A stretch of DNA of 5,709 nucleotides from an uncultured Acidimicrobiales bacterium (GTDB taxonomy: Bacteria; Actinomycetota; Acidimicrobiia; Acidimicrobiales; Aldehydirespiratoraceae), in contig CALKOE010000204.1 in the NCBI GenBank assembly GCA_938091985.1, positions 1 to 5,709 on the forward strand, read 5' to 3'. How positions within the stretch are numbered: position 1 is the first letter of the stretch; each line of letters opens with the position of its first letter. Below are positions 1-5,313 of this stretch, one piece after another. The notes under the pieces were generated by a model. It was not told where the DNA came from, searched no databases, and saw only the letters and a list, made by a program, of their open reading frames with translations. A program made the translations under genes and the position numbers.

Positions 1-1
1 T

Positions 2-808
2 CCCGACGTCGCGGTCGAGGTCGGCGCCATTCGAAACGAGCGGGTGATTCGGCTGTTGCGCTGGCTCGAACGCTTCACCTACCGGCGCGCTGATGCCGTC
101 ACGGTGCTGTCCGACGATCTTCGAGAGAACGTCGAGGAGAAGCTGGCGGGGAAGGGCGGCACCGAGGTTCGGGTGATCCCGAATTTCGTCGACACCGAGC
201 GGATCGTTCCCGGGCCGCGGATGAACCGGTATCGAGAAGAGCATGGCCTCGGTGATCGAACCGTGGTGATGTATGCCGGCAACCTCGGGTTCAGCCAGCC
301 GCTCGAACTGGTGGTCGAGGCTGCGCACCGACTGCGGGACCGCACGGATCTCGTGTTCGTCATCAACGGTGGTGGCTCCACACGGCCGGCGCTCGAGGAG
401 TCAGCCGCCGGTCTCGACAACTTGGTGTTCGTCGACCTTCAACCGGTCGAGCGATTACCGGAGGTGCTCGCGGCCGGCGACATCCACGTGATTGCGCTCC
501 GAGAGGGGCTTGGGCGCTCTTCGGTTCCCTCGAAGCTCTATTCGATTCTTGCGGCCGGTCGACCGGTGTTGGCCTCTGTGGATGCGGGGACGGAGGTCGT
601 ACGAGTCGTCGAGTCCCAGGGCGCAGGGCTGGTCGTTGCGCCGGAGGACGCCGACGCCTTCGTGGCCGGTGTGAGTTCACTGGTCGACGCAGATCGGGAC
701 TCCATGGGGGAGCGGGGCCGCGCCTTTGTCGAGGAGTGGGTGTCGCCTGCGGGGGTCGCTGCGGCCTATGTGGAACTGTTCGAGGAGCTGCGGGGTCACG
801 GGGCGTGA
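2..808 (+). CDS. GT4-family glycosyltransferase, 5'-partial (C-terminal part)
   Basis: The frame is open from the first base, with coding-like sequence (PDVAVEVGAIRNERVIRLL) before the first internal ATG at 44, so the gene starts outside the window; 268 codons are visible. The N-terminal acceptor domain ends in ERFTYRRADAVTVLSDDLR. The linker VIPNFVDTERI is typical of WbuB/WcaI-like GT4 enzymes. The C-terminal GT-B nucleotide-sugar domain follows, with VMYAGNLGFSQPLELVVEAA, a GGG turn, VPSKLYSILAAGRPVLAS and a final helix VAAAYVELFEEL. The second Glu of the classical GT4 EX7E motif appears to be Ser (in KLYSILAAG), which I believe is common in this subfamily. It should be a cytoplasmic or membrane-associated transferase moving a sugar from an NDP-sugar to a lipid-linked or polysaccharide acceptor. 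Donor and acceptor cannot be told from sequence. The downstream NDP-sugar genes fit a surface glycan role. Confidence 0.88.
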   Translation, partial: PDVAVEVGAIRNERVIRLLRWLERFTYRRADAVTVLSDDLRENVEEKLAGKGGTEVRVIPNFVDTERIVPGPRMNRYREEHGLGDRTVVMYAGNLGFSQPLELVVEAAHRLRDRTDLVFVINGGGSTRPALEESAAGLDNLVFVDLQPVERLPEVLAAGDIHVIALREGLGRSSVPSKLYSILAAGRPVLASVDAGTEVVRVVESQGAGLVVAPEDADAFVAGVSSLVDADRDSMGERGRAFVEEWVSPAGVAAAYVELFEELRGHGA

Positions 809-851
809 ACGAATCCGTGGGGGCGCGTGCTGGAGTCGTGGGCCCGACCGC

Positions 852-857
852 TAGCGT
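852..857 (+). promoter_or_regulatory. Putative -10 box (TAGCGT) for a leaderless transcript
   Basis: TAGCGT fits the actinobacterial TANNNT -10 consensus. It ends 8 bases before the GTG at 866, so the expected transcription start falls on or next to that codon and the mRNA would be leaderless. No Shine-Dalgarno-like sequence lies between the box and the GTG. A -35 element is weak at best (CTGGAG at 830-835, 16 bp spacer). This site also marks a likely separate transcription unit after the glycosyltransferase gene. It is a motif reading only. Confidence 0.42.
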
Positions 858-865
858 GGTCTCTC

Positions 866-1744
866 GTGGGTAAGGCAAGTTCGTCCAAAAAAGTCCAACG
901 TGCGGCCAAAGCAGCCGCGAGCTCTCGCGGCACTGGCGAGAAGCGCGAGCGCGGGTTTCCGCTCCTCGTGCTCGCCGTCGCGGTCCTGGGTATCGGCCTG
1001 GTGTTCGCTGCCAGGGCGTCGCGCGAGGAGCAGGTCGCACCATTTCGCACCGACCACTGGCACTCCGCCTATGAGATCTACGACTGTGGCACCCAGCGGT
1101 CGCCCCTGCTGACCGAGACCGATCCCGACGGGATCCACACACACGCAGACAGCCTCCTCCACATCCATCCGTTCAACAGCAGCGCCACCGGCAACGACGC
1201 CCGACTCGGTGTCTTCATGGACGCTTCCGGCCTGCAGGTGAGCACCGACACGATCGACGCATCGGGCGTCTCCGATGCTGGCTTCGTGCCGATCGACAAC
1301 AGCACAGGTTGTGATGGCGCCGACAGCGAGATCGTGATCACTCGTTGGAACGTCGACGGCGCTGATGGCCTCGAAGCCGAGACCACCTACCGCGGCGACT
1401 ATCGCGATATCCCCTTCCTTCACGAGCGCGAGGCGTTCACCATCGCCAAGGTGCCCGTGGGTGAAGACGCACCGGCGCCATCGGCCGCAGTTCTCGCTCA
1501 GCTCGACACGAGCACGGGAACCACCAACTTCGAGTCGGAGGGCTTCGAGCTTCCCGACCTCGGCCTCGAGGGTGACGACGAGACCACTGGTGACGACGCC
1601 ACGACCGGCGACGATGCGACCACTGGTGACGACGCAACGACCGGTGACGACGCCACCACCGGCGACGATGCGACCACTGGTGACGACACCACGACCGGCG
1701 ACGAGACCCCCACTGAGCCGGAGACCTCCGATTCCGAGGGTTAG
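866..1744 (+). CDS. Unrecognised membrane-anchored protein with His-rich motifs and GDDATT repeat tail
   Basis: About 292 residues from the GTG at 866, chosen because of the -10 box just upstream. A longer in-frame start at 827 would add an unconvincing 13-residue extension. Residues 2-29 are basic and Lys/Arg/Ala-rich (GKASSSKKVQRAAKAA). Residues 31-49 form one hydrophobic segment (FPLLVLAVAVLGIGLVFAA) with no cleavage site apparent, so this is probably an N-in signal anchor with the bulk outside. The outer domain (about 60-230) contains HWHSAYEIYDCG (64-75), DGIHTH (88-93) and LLHIHPF (97-103), then RLGVFMDASGL. Cys74 and Cys149 could form a disulfide. The three HxH pairs suggest metal binding, but this is inference. 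The last ~57 residues are an acidic Thr-rich repeat followed by PTEPETSDSEG. I recognise no named family; it resembles uncharacterised actinobacterial proteins I cannot name. It lies between sugar genes but need not share their function. Confidence 0.8.
   Translation: MGKASSSKKVQRAAKAAASSRGTGEKRERGFPLLVLAVAVLGIGLVFAARASREEQVAPFRTDHWHSAYEIYDCGTQRSPLLTETDPDGIHTHADSLLHIHPFNSSATGNDARLGVFMDASGLQVSTDTIDASGVSDAGFVPIDNSTGCDGADSEIVITRWNVDGADGLEAETTYRGDYRDIPFLHEREAFTIAKVPVGEDAPAPSAAVLAQLDTSTGTTNFESEGFELPDLGLEGDDETTGDDATTGDDATTGDDATTGDDATTGDDATTGDDTTTGDETPTEPETSDSEG
1571..1714 (+). repeat. In-frame tandem repeat, eight 18-bp units (GDDATT)
   Basis: Eight consecutive 18-base units encode GDDETT, GDDATT (five times), GDDTTT and a final diverged GDETPT. 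The units show a higher-order 54-bp period. Units 3 (1607-1624) and 6 (1661-1678) are identical (GGCGACGATGCGACCACT), and each is preceded by similar units that use GGT GAC GAC. The protein product is an acidic, Thr-rich, probably disordered tail. This is a coding minisatellite, likely to vary in copy number between strains. Confidence 0.93.
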
Positions 1745-1776
1745 GCGCTCACCGCTCATGGCGTTAACTTCGCTCC

Positions 1777-1782
1777 GGGAGG
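1777..1782 (+). promoter_or_regulatory. Ribosome binding site GGGAGG
   Basis: GGGAGG ends 4 bases before the ATG at 1787. It is a strong purine-rich Shine-Dalgarno sequence with short spacing. It supports that start and contrasts with the leaderless-looking gene upstream. Confidence 0.6.
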
Positions 1783-1786
1783 CGCA

Positions 1787-2791
1787 ATGAAGGCAGTCGT
1801 ATTGGTGGGCGGGTTCGGTACCCGGCTCCGTCCACTCACACTCACGACGCCCAAGCAGATGTTGCCGGTCATCGACCGCCCCATGCTCGAGCACGTCATC
1901 GGCGGCCTCGGGCGACACGGGGTCGATGAGGTCACACTCTCTCTTGGTTACAAAGAAGACGTCTTTCGCGAGGCCTACCCCGATGCCCGTTGCGCAGGCG
2001 TGGCACTGAAATACGCCGTGGAGCCTGAGCCGCTCGACACTGCTGGTGCAGTCCGGTTCGCAGCCAACGCTGCCGGTATCGACGAGACGTTCATCGTGAT
2101 CAACGGCGATGTCTTCACCGATCTCGATGTCAGTGCGGTCTGGCAAAGACATCACGAGGTGGGCGCCGAAGGAACGATCGCATTGACGCCTGTAGACGAC
2201 CCGTCTCGCTATGGCGTCGTGCCCACCGACCCCGACGGCCGCGTCACCGGCTTCGTCGAGAAGCCGCCCCGCGACGAGGCGCCGACCAACTGGATCAATG
2301 CGGGCACCTATGTGCTGGAACCATCGGTTCTCGACCGCATCGACGCTGATCGACGAGTCTCGATCGAGCGAGAGACCTTTCCGGCGCTCGTGGCCGATGG
2401 CGGCCTGTGGGCCGTCAAGTCCGATGCCTACTGGGTCGACGCAGGGACGCCCTACACCTACCTGCAGATCCAAATGGATCTGCTCGACGGGGTCCGAGGC
2501 GAGAAGGTCAACGGCGTCTCTCCCGATGCCTCGATCGACCCTGCCGCCAGAGTGGAGCGTTCCGTCATCATGGGCGGCGCTTCCGTAGCCGCCGGCGCCG
2601 TCGTACGTGACGCTGTGGTGTCGACCGGCGCGGTGATCCGCAGCGAGGCCGTGGTCGATGGATCCGTCGTCGGCCCCGGTGCCGTCGTCGGCGACCGGGC
2701 AAAGGTCACTGGGCTGACCATGATCGGTGATGGCATGGTCGTTGAAGCGGGCGCGGCACTCGACGGGGTGAAGTTTCCGGAGAGCGGCTGA
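1787..2791 (+). CDS. NDP-sugar synthase, mannose-1-phosphate guanylyltransferase-like
   Basis: A 334-residue sugar-1-phosphate nucleotidylyltransferase. Such enzymes join an NTP and a sugar-1-phosphate to make an NDP-sugar and pyrophosphate in the cytoplasm. The signature GGFGTRLRPLT (8-18) is followed by PKQMLPV with Lys23. Next come PLDTAGAV (82-89; many relatives have LGTAGA here), NGD with a metal-binding Asp108 (106-108), FVEKP (156-160), NAGTYV (171-176) and YWVDAGTP (215-222). Residues about 245-330 are imperfect hexapeptide repeats (VVSTGAVI, VVGPGAVVGD) forming a left-handed beta-helix. Overall layout and motifs (ADRRVSIERETFPALVADG) match the mycobacterial GDP-mannose pyrophosphorylase ManB type more closely than short RmlA enzymes. 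GDP-mannose is therefore the best-guess product, though substrate is not fixed by sequence. The stop TGA shares its final A with the galE ATG, so the two genes are co-translated. Confidence 0.9.
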   Translation: MKAVVLVGGFGTRLRPLTLTTPKQMLPVIDRPMLEHVIGGLGRHGVDEVTLSLGYKEDVFREAYPDARCAGVALKYAVEPEPLDTAGAVRFAANAAGIDETFIVINGDVFTDLDVSAVWQRHHEVGAEGTIALTPVDDPSRYGVVPTDPDGRVTGFVEKPPRDEAPTNWINAGTYVLEPSVLDRIDADRRVSIERETFPALVADGGLWAVKSDAYWVDAGTPYTYLQIQMDLLDGVRGEKVNGVSPDASIDPAARVERSVIMGGASVAAGAVVRDAVVSTGAVIRSEAVVDGSVVGPGAVVGDRAKVTGLTMIGDGMVVEAGAALDGVKFPESG

Positions 2792-3801
2792 TGGCCACTC
2801 TGGTCACTGGCGGTGCCGGCTACATCGGCTCGCACACGGCGGTCGCCTTGCACGACGCTGGTCGCGATGTCGTCTTGGTCGACAACTTCTCGAACTCGTC
2901 GCCGAAGGCAGTCGACGCACTTCGCGCCCTGACCACGCCTGATATCGCCTGTGTCGAGGGCGATCTACTCGACCCCGCCACGCTCGAACGAGCCTTCACT
3001 GATCACGACATCGACGAAGTGATCCACTTTGCGGCCTACAAGGCGGTCGGAGAGTCGGTGGAGAAGCCGCTCGACTACTACGGCAACAACCTGGGATCCA
3101 CGATCGCGCTGGCCCAGGCCATGGCCGACCATGGCGTGCGGCGCCTGGTCTTCTCGTCGTCGTGCACCGTCTACGGGCAGCCGGACGAGAATCCGGTCAC
3201 CGAGGCCGCACCGACGGGAGCGGAGAGCCCCTACGGCTGGACGAAGTTCATGAGTGAGCAGATCCTCACCGATGCGGCGAACGCGACGCCGCTCGATGTT
3301 GTGCTGCTGCGCTACTTCAACCCCGTTGGAGCCCACCCGAGCGGGACGCTCGGTGAGGACCCCACCGGGATTCCCAACAACCTCGTTCCGTTTCTGATGC
3401 AGGTGGCGGTCGGTCGACTCGAGAAGGCACGGGTCTTCGGCACCGACTACGACACCCCCGACGGTTCCGGCGTGCGCGACTACATCCACGTGATGGATCT
3501 GGCCGAAGCCCACGTCGCTGCGCTCGATGCCCTCTCCGACGGGCTCAGCGGTGCTACCGCGGTCAATATCGGCACGGGTGTCGGCAATAGCGTGCTCGAG
3601 GTCATCGCAGCGGTCGCTGAGGCTGTGGGCCGACCGATTCCGTACGAGATCGTTGATCGGCGATCCGGCGACATCGCAATGACCTGGGCCGCCACCGAGT
3701 TCGCCGCCGACGTACTCGGTTGGCGAGCCAGCCGGGATCTCGACGAAATGGTTCGGGATCACTGGCGTTGGCAGTCGCAGAACCCCAACGGGTTCGAATA
3801 G
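2791..3801 (+). CDS. galE: UDP-glucose 4-epimerase GalE
   Basis: A 336-residue extended short-chain dehydrogenase, close to the 338 residues of E. coli GalE. It interconverts UDP-glucose and UDP-galactose through a bound NAD and a 4-keto intermediate. The N-terminal Rossmann motif is TGGAGYIGS (6-14). DNFSNS (31-36), FAAYKAVGESVEKPL (80-94), the SSSCTVYG strand (122-129) with catalytic Ser124, and the YxxxK pair Tyr148/Lys152 (PYGWTKF) are all present. RYFNPVGAHPSG (174-185) and the C-terminal RDYIHVMDLAEAH and DHWRWQSQNPNGF complete the family pattern. Thr298 (in AMTWAA) occupies the place of E. coli Tyr299, which controls access of N-acetylated substrates. The gene starts with ATG inside the preceding stop (TGATG), and a GGAGAG at 2779-2784 serves as ribosome binding site. 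It supplies galactose-type donors for surface glycans. Confidence 0.95.
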   Translation: MATLVTGGAGYIGSHTAVALHDAGRDVVLVDNFSNSSPKAVDALRALTTPDIACVEGDLLDPATLERAFTDHDIDEVIHFAAYKAVGESVEKPLDYYGNNLGSTIALAQAMADHGVRRLVFSSSCTVYGQPDENPVTEAAPTGAESPYGWTKFMSEQILTDAANATPLDVVLLRYFNPVGAHPSGTLGEDPTGIPNNLVPFLMQVAVGRLEKARVFGTDYDTPDGSGVRDYIHVMDLAEAHVAALDALSDGLSGATAVNIGTGVGNSVLEVIAAVAEAVGRPIPYEIVDRRSGDIAMTWAATEFAADVLGWRASRDLDEMVRDHWRWQSQNPNGFE

Positions 3802-3816
3802 TCGCGACGAGCGCGA
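3802..3816. terminator. Small hairpin between convergent galE and cofE (possible bidirectional terminator)
   Basis: The 16-base gap between the two stops holds TCGCG-ACGAG-CGCGA, a perfect 5-bp GC-rich stem with a 5-base loop. There is no T-tract on either side. Its position between two convergent genes suits a shared terminator, but the stem is short and could be chance in GC-rich DNA. Confidence 0.25.
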
Positions 3817-3817
3817 T

Positions 3818-4519
3818 CTAGCGGAAAAGGTCGTCGGCTGGGTCGCGGATGATCTCGTCCTTGACGCTGCCGGAGCGGAACCACTCGGCAGGGAGACCGC
3901 GCACGATAGCGACGGCGATTCCCTCGGCCTTGCCCATCACCAGGTCGGCCGCAGCAGCGATCTCGTCGACTGCGGCCACCTCGGTGACCATGAGCTCTCG
4001 ACCGAGCGAGTCGTTCGTGCCGCGGAGGTCGACGATGGCGCCGATCCCGGCGCAGCCGATGGCAACGTCGGTGACACCACGACGCCAGGGTCGCCCGAAG
4101 GTGTCGCTCACGATGATGGCGACCTCGAGCCCTGCACGAGCCTTCAGCCGGTCCTTGATGCCGCGCGCCGAGCGATCGCTGTCGACCGGCAGCAGTGCTG
4201 CTTGCCCGCGTTCAACGTTGGACAGGTCGATCCCGGCGTTGGCACAGACGAAGCCGTGTTCGGTCTGAGAGATGATCAGCTCACCTCGGCGGCGAAGGAT
4301 TCGAACCGACTCCTGCTCGACGAGCGGCTTGTGGGAGAAGGGGTCGTTGGGGTCGATTTCGACCAGGCGGTTCTCGGCCTTCGAGACGACCTTCTGGGTG
4401 ACGACGAGACAGTCGCCGCTGCGCACCTCGGTGTCGGCGGCGATGATCAGATCGGCGAGATCGTCGCCGGGGCGCACTTCCCCGATGCCGGTGATCGGAA
4501 TGATCTCGAGCGATGTCAT
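3818..4519 (-). CDS. cofE: Coenzyme F420-0:L-glutamate ligase CofE (FbiB N-terminal type)
   Basis: A 233-residue protein that adds L-glutamate(s) to F420-0 using GTP, with gamma linkage after the first residue, in the cytoplasm. Family motifs appear in order: ITGIGEVRPGDDL (9-21), TQKVVSKAENR (41-51), QTEHGFVCANAGID (85-98), LPVDSDRSA (110-118), SDTFGRPWRRG (138-148) with TDVAIGCAG after it, LRGTND (165-170), and a C-terminal ADLVMGKAEGIAVAIVRG. The start at 4519 is preferred over the ATG at 4543. AGGAG lies 7 bases before it, and its ATGA overlaps the cofD stop, implying translational coupling. The mycobacterial FbiB carries an extra C-terminal FMN reductase domain of about 200 residues that is absent here, so this is the stand-alone form. 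The gene converges on galE. Confidence 0.94.
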   Translation of the reverse strand: MTSLEIIPITGIGEVRPGDDLADLIIAADTEVRSGDCLVVTQKVVSKAENRLVEIDPNDPFSHKPLVEQESVRILRRRGELIISQTEHGFVCANAGIDLSNVERGQAALLPVDSDRSARGIKDRLKARAGLEVAIIVSDTFGRPWRRGVTDVAIGCAGIGAIVDLRGTNDSLGRELMVTEVAAVDEIAAAADLVMGKAEGIAVAIVRGLPAEWFRSGSVKDEIIRDPADDLFR

Positions 4520-5277
4520 GTGGATGCTCCTGCGTGGTGGCATGCCCGGGCCAGCGCCGCGGCCACTCCGGGTTCGGACATGATCGTCGGCATTGCGATG
4601 GCCCGCATGCCGGCTGCCTCGACCTCGTCGATCAGATGGGCGTCGACCTCGTCGATCACGAGTGTGGCGGCGAGTTCGCGGTAGCGGCGGGCGATGCCGA
4701 CAACGGTGGCTTCCTCGCCGAGTTCGCGCAGCATGCGGTCGGCCGGCCCCTTCAGCGCCTTGCCACCGATGATGGGGGAGACGGCAACATTGCGGTCGCG
4801 ACGAGCGGTGACGGCCTCGATCACGCCGGGAATGGCGAGTACGGGTCCGATGGAGACGATGGGATTGCTCGGGGCGATCACGAGCGTGTCGGCCTCTTCG
4901 ATGGCGGCCAAGGCTTCAACCGTGGGGGTAGCGGCATCGGCTCCGGCGAAGCGGACCGAGCTGACCGCGACGCTGTGCTGCAGCCGCACGAAGTACTCCT
5001 GGAAGCCGATCTCGCCGCCTTCAACGAGTGTGACCCGCGTTTCCACCGGGTCATCGGTGACCGGAAGGAGGCGGCACCCGAGATTCCAAGCCGCGGTGAT
5101 TTCGGCGGTGACCTGAGTGAGCGAAGTTCCGGCGAGCAGCCGCTGCGTTCGGAACAGATGGGTGCCGAGGTCGCGGTCACCCAGGCTGAACCAGTTCTCG
5201 CCGCCGTACCGGCCGAGCTCGGCCATGGCTTGCCACGATTCGTCGACAAGGCCCCACCCGCGCTCGGGGTCGATGGC
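4516..5277 (-). CDS. cofD: 2-phospho-L-lactate transferase CofD (FbiA), truncated at the N-terminus
   Basis: CofD/FbiA transfers a phospholactyl (or phosphoenolpyruvyl) group from a guanylylated donor to Fo, giving F420-0 or its dehydro form. About 250 residues match the family. The recognisable part begins at DPERGWGLVDESWQAM, upstream of the first ATG at 5226, then ELGRYGGENWFSLGDRDL, THLFRTQRLLAG, CRLLPVTDDPVETRV, FQEYFVRLQ, APSNPIVSIGPVLAIPG and SPIIGGKALKGPADRM. The expected N-terminus is missing: neither the GGVGGAK/R-type nucleotide-fold loop nor the VNVGDD and PDLDTV motifs appear. About 75 residues are lost compared with the ~330-residue mycobacterial FbiA. Beyond about 5277 the DNA instead encodes a nuclease on the other strand. 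No in-frame GTG or TTG start lies just upstream, so the 5226 ATG would only make a broken protein. The TGA stop overlaps the cofE ATG. Product identity is certain; the truncation may be biological or an assembly artefact. Confidence 0.9.
   Translation of the reverse strand, partial: AIDPERGWGLVDESWQAMAELGRYGGENWFSLGDRDLGTHLFRTQRLLAGTSLTQVTAEITAAWNLGCRLLPVTDDPVETRVTLVEGGEIGFQEYFVRLQHSVAVSSVRFAGADAATPTVEALAAIEEADTLVIAPSNPIVSIGPVLAIPGVIEAVTARRDRNVAVSPIIGGKALKGPADRMLRELGEEATVVGIARRYRELAATLVIDEVDAHLIDEVEAAGMRAIAMPTIMSEPGVAAALARACHHAGAST
4527..4531 (-). promoter_or_regulatory. Ribosome binding site AGGAG deciding the cofE start
   Basis: On the minus strand AGGAG is followed by 7 bases and then the ATG at 4519. 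It lies inside the 3' end of cofD. Using the ATG at 4543 would place this sequence within the coding region, so the inner ATG is favoured. Confidence 0.65.
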
Positions 5278-5290
5278 GAAGCTCGTGACC
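5271..5290. other. Abrupt junction between truncated cofD and a phage-like nuclease gene
   Basis: On the minus strand, CofD similarity ends just before DPERGWGL; the expected YTLxGxxDP context reads NVCALAVTSFAIDP instead. On the plus strand, nuclease-like sequence begins at about the same place (ARDRERANIAPMIEQF). The two genes run away from each other and each lacks its own N-terminal portion, so this is a break point rather than a normal intergenic region. No insertion sequence ends, tRNA or clear att repeat were seen. The exact base cannot be fixed by eye. Confidence 0.6.
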
Positions 5291-5313
5291 GCGAGCGCGC
5301 AAACATTGCACCG

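Noticed and set aside
835..848. GTCG-N6-CGAC inverted repeat as an operator
   Set aside because: A 4-bp stem is expected by chance in GC-rich sequence, with no second copy nearby.
827..865. Upstream GTG start at 827 for the repeat protein
   Set aside because: It adds LESWARPLAWSL ahead of a natural basic N-terminus, has only a poorly spaced G-run before it, and would place the -10-like box inside the gene.
363..1142. A 259-codon minus-strand open frame rich in Arg and Pro
   Set aside because: Antisense to the glycosyltransferase and the next gene. Its Arg/Pro-heavy composition is typical of a wrong frame in GC-rich DNA and it shows no domain pattern.
1571..1714. Tandem repeats considered as a CRISPR array
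   Set aside because: The units are directly adjacent with no spacers, keep reading frame, and encode a regular protein repeat.
1741..1770. Possible promoter (TTAGGC / TAACTT) before the nucleotidylyltransferase gene
   Set aside because: The -35 match is poor, and the predicted transcript start would fall on the ribosome binding site, leaving no room for it.
851..2473. A 540-codon open frame on the minus strand
   Set aside because: It runs antisense through the repeat protein and most of the nucleotidylyltransferase gene. Its sequence is the mirror of those codons, with repetitive GVVTSG from the minisatellite. High GC makes such long shadows common.
4520..4543. Upstream ATG at 4543 as the cofE start
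   Set aside because: The inner ATG at 4519 has AGGAG at ideal spacing, begins right before the conserved family N-terminus, and overlaps the cofD stop as ATGA.
4202..5116. Several plus-strand open frames over cofE and cofD
   Set aside because: Their sequences are Ser/Arg/Ala-rich antisense readings with no domain pattern, while the minus strand carries clear CofE and CofD motifs throughout.
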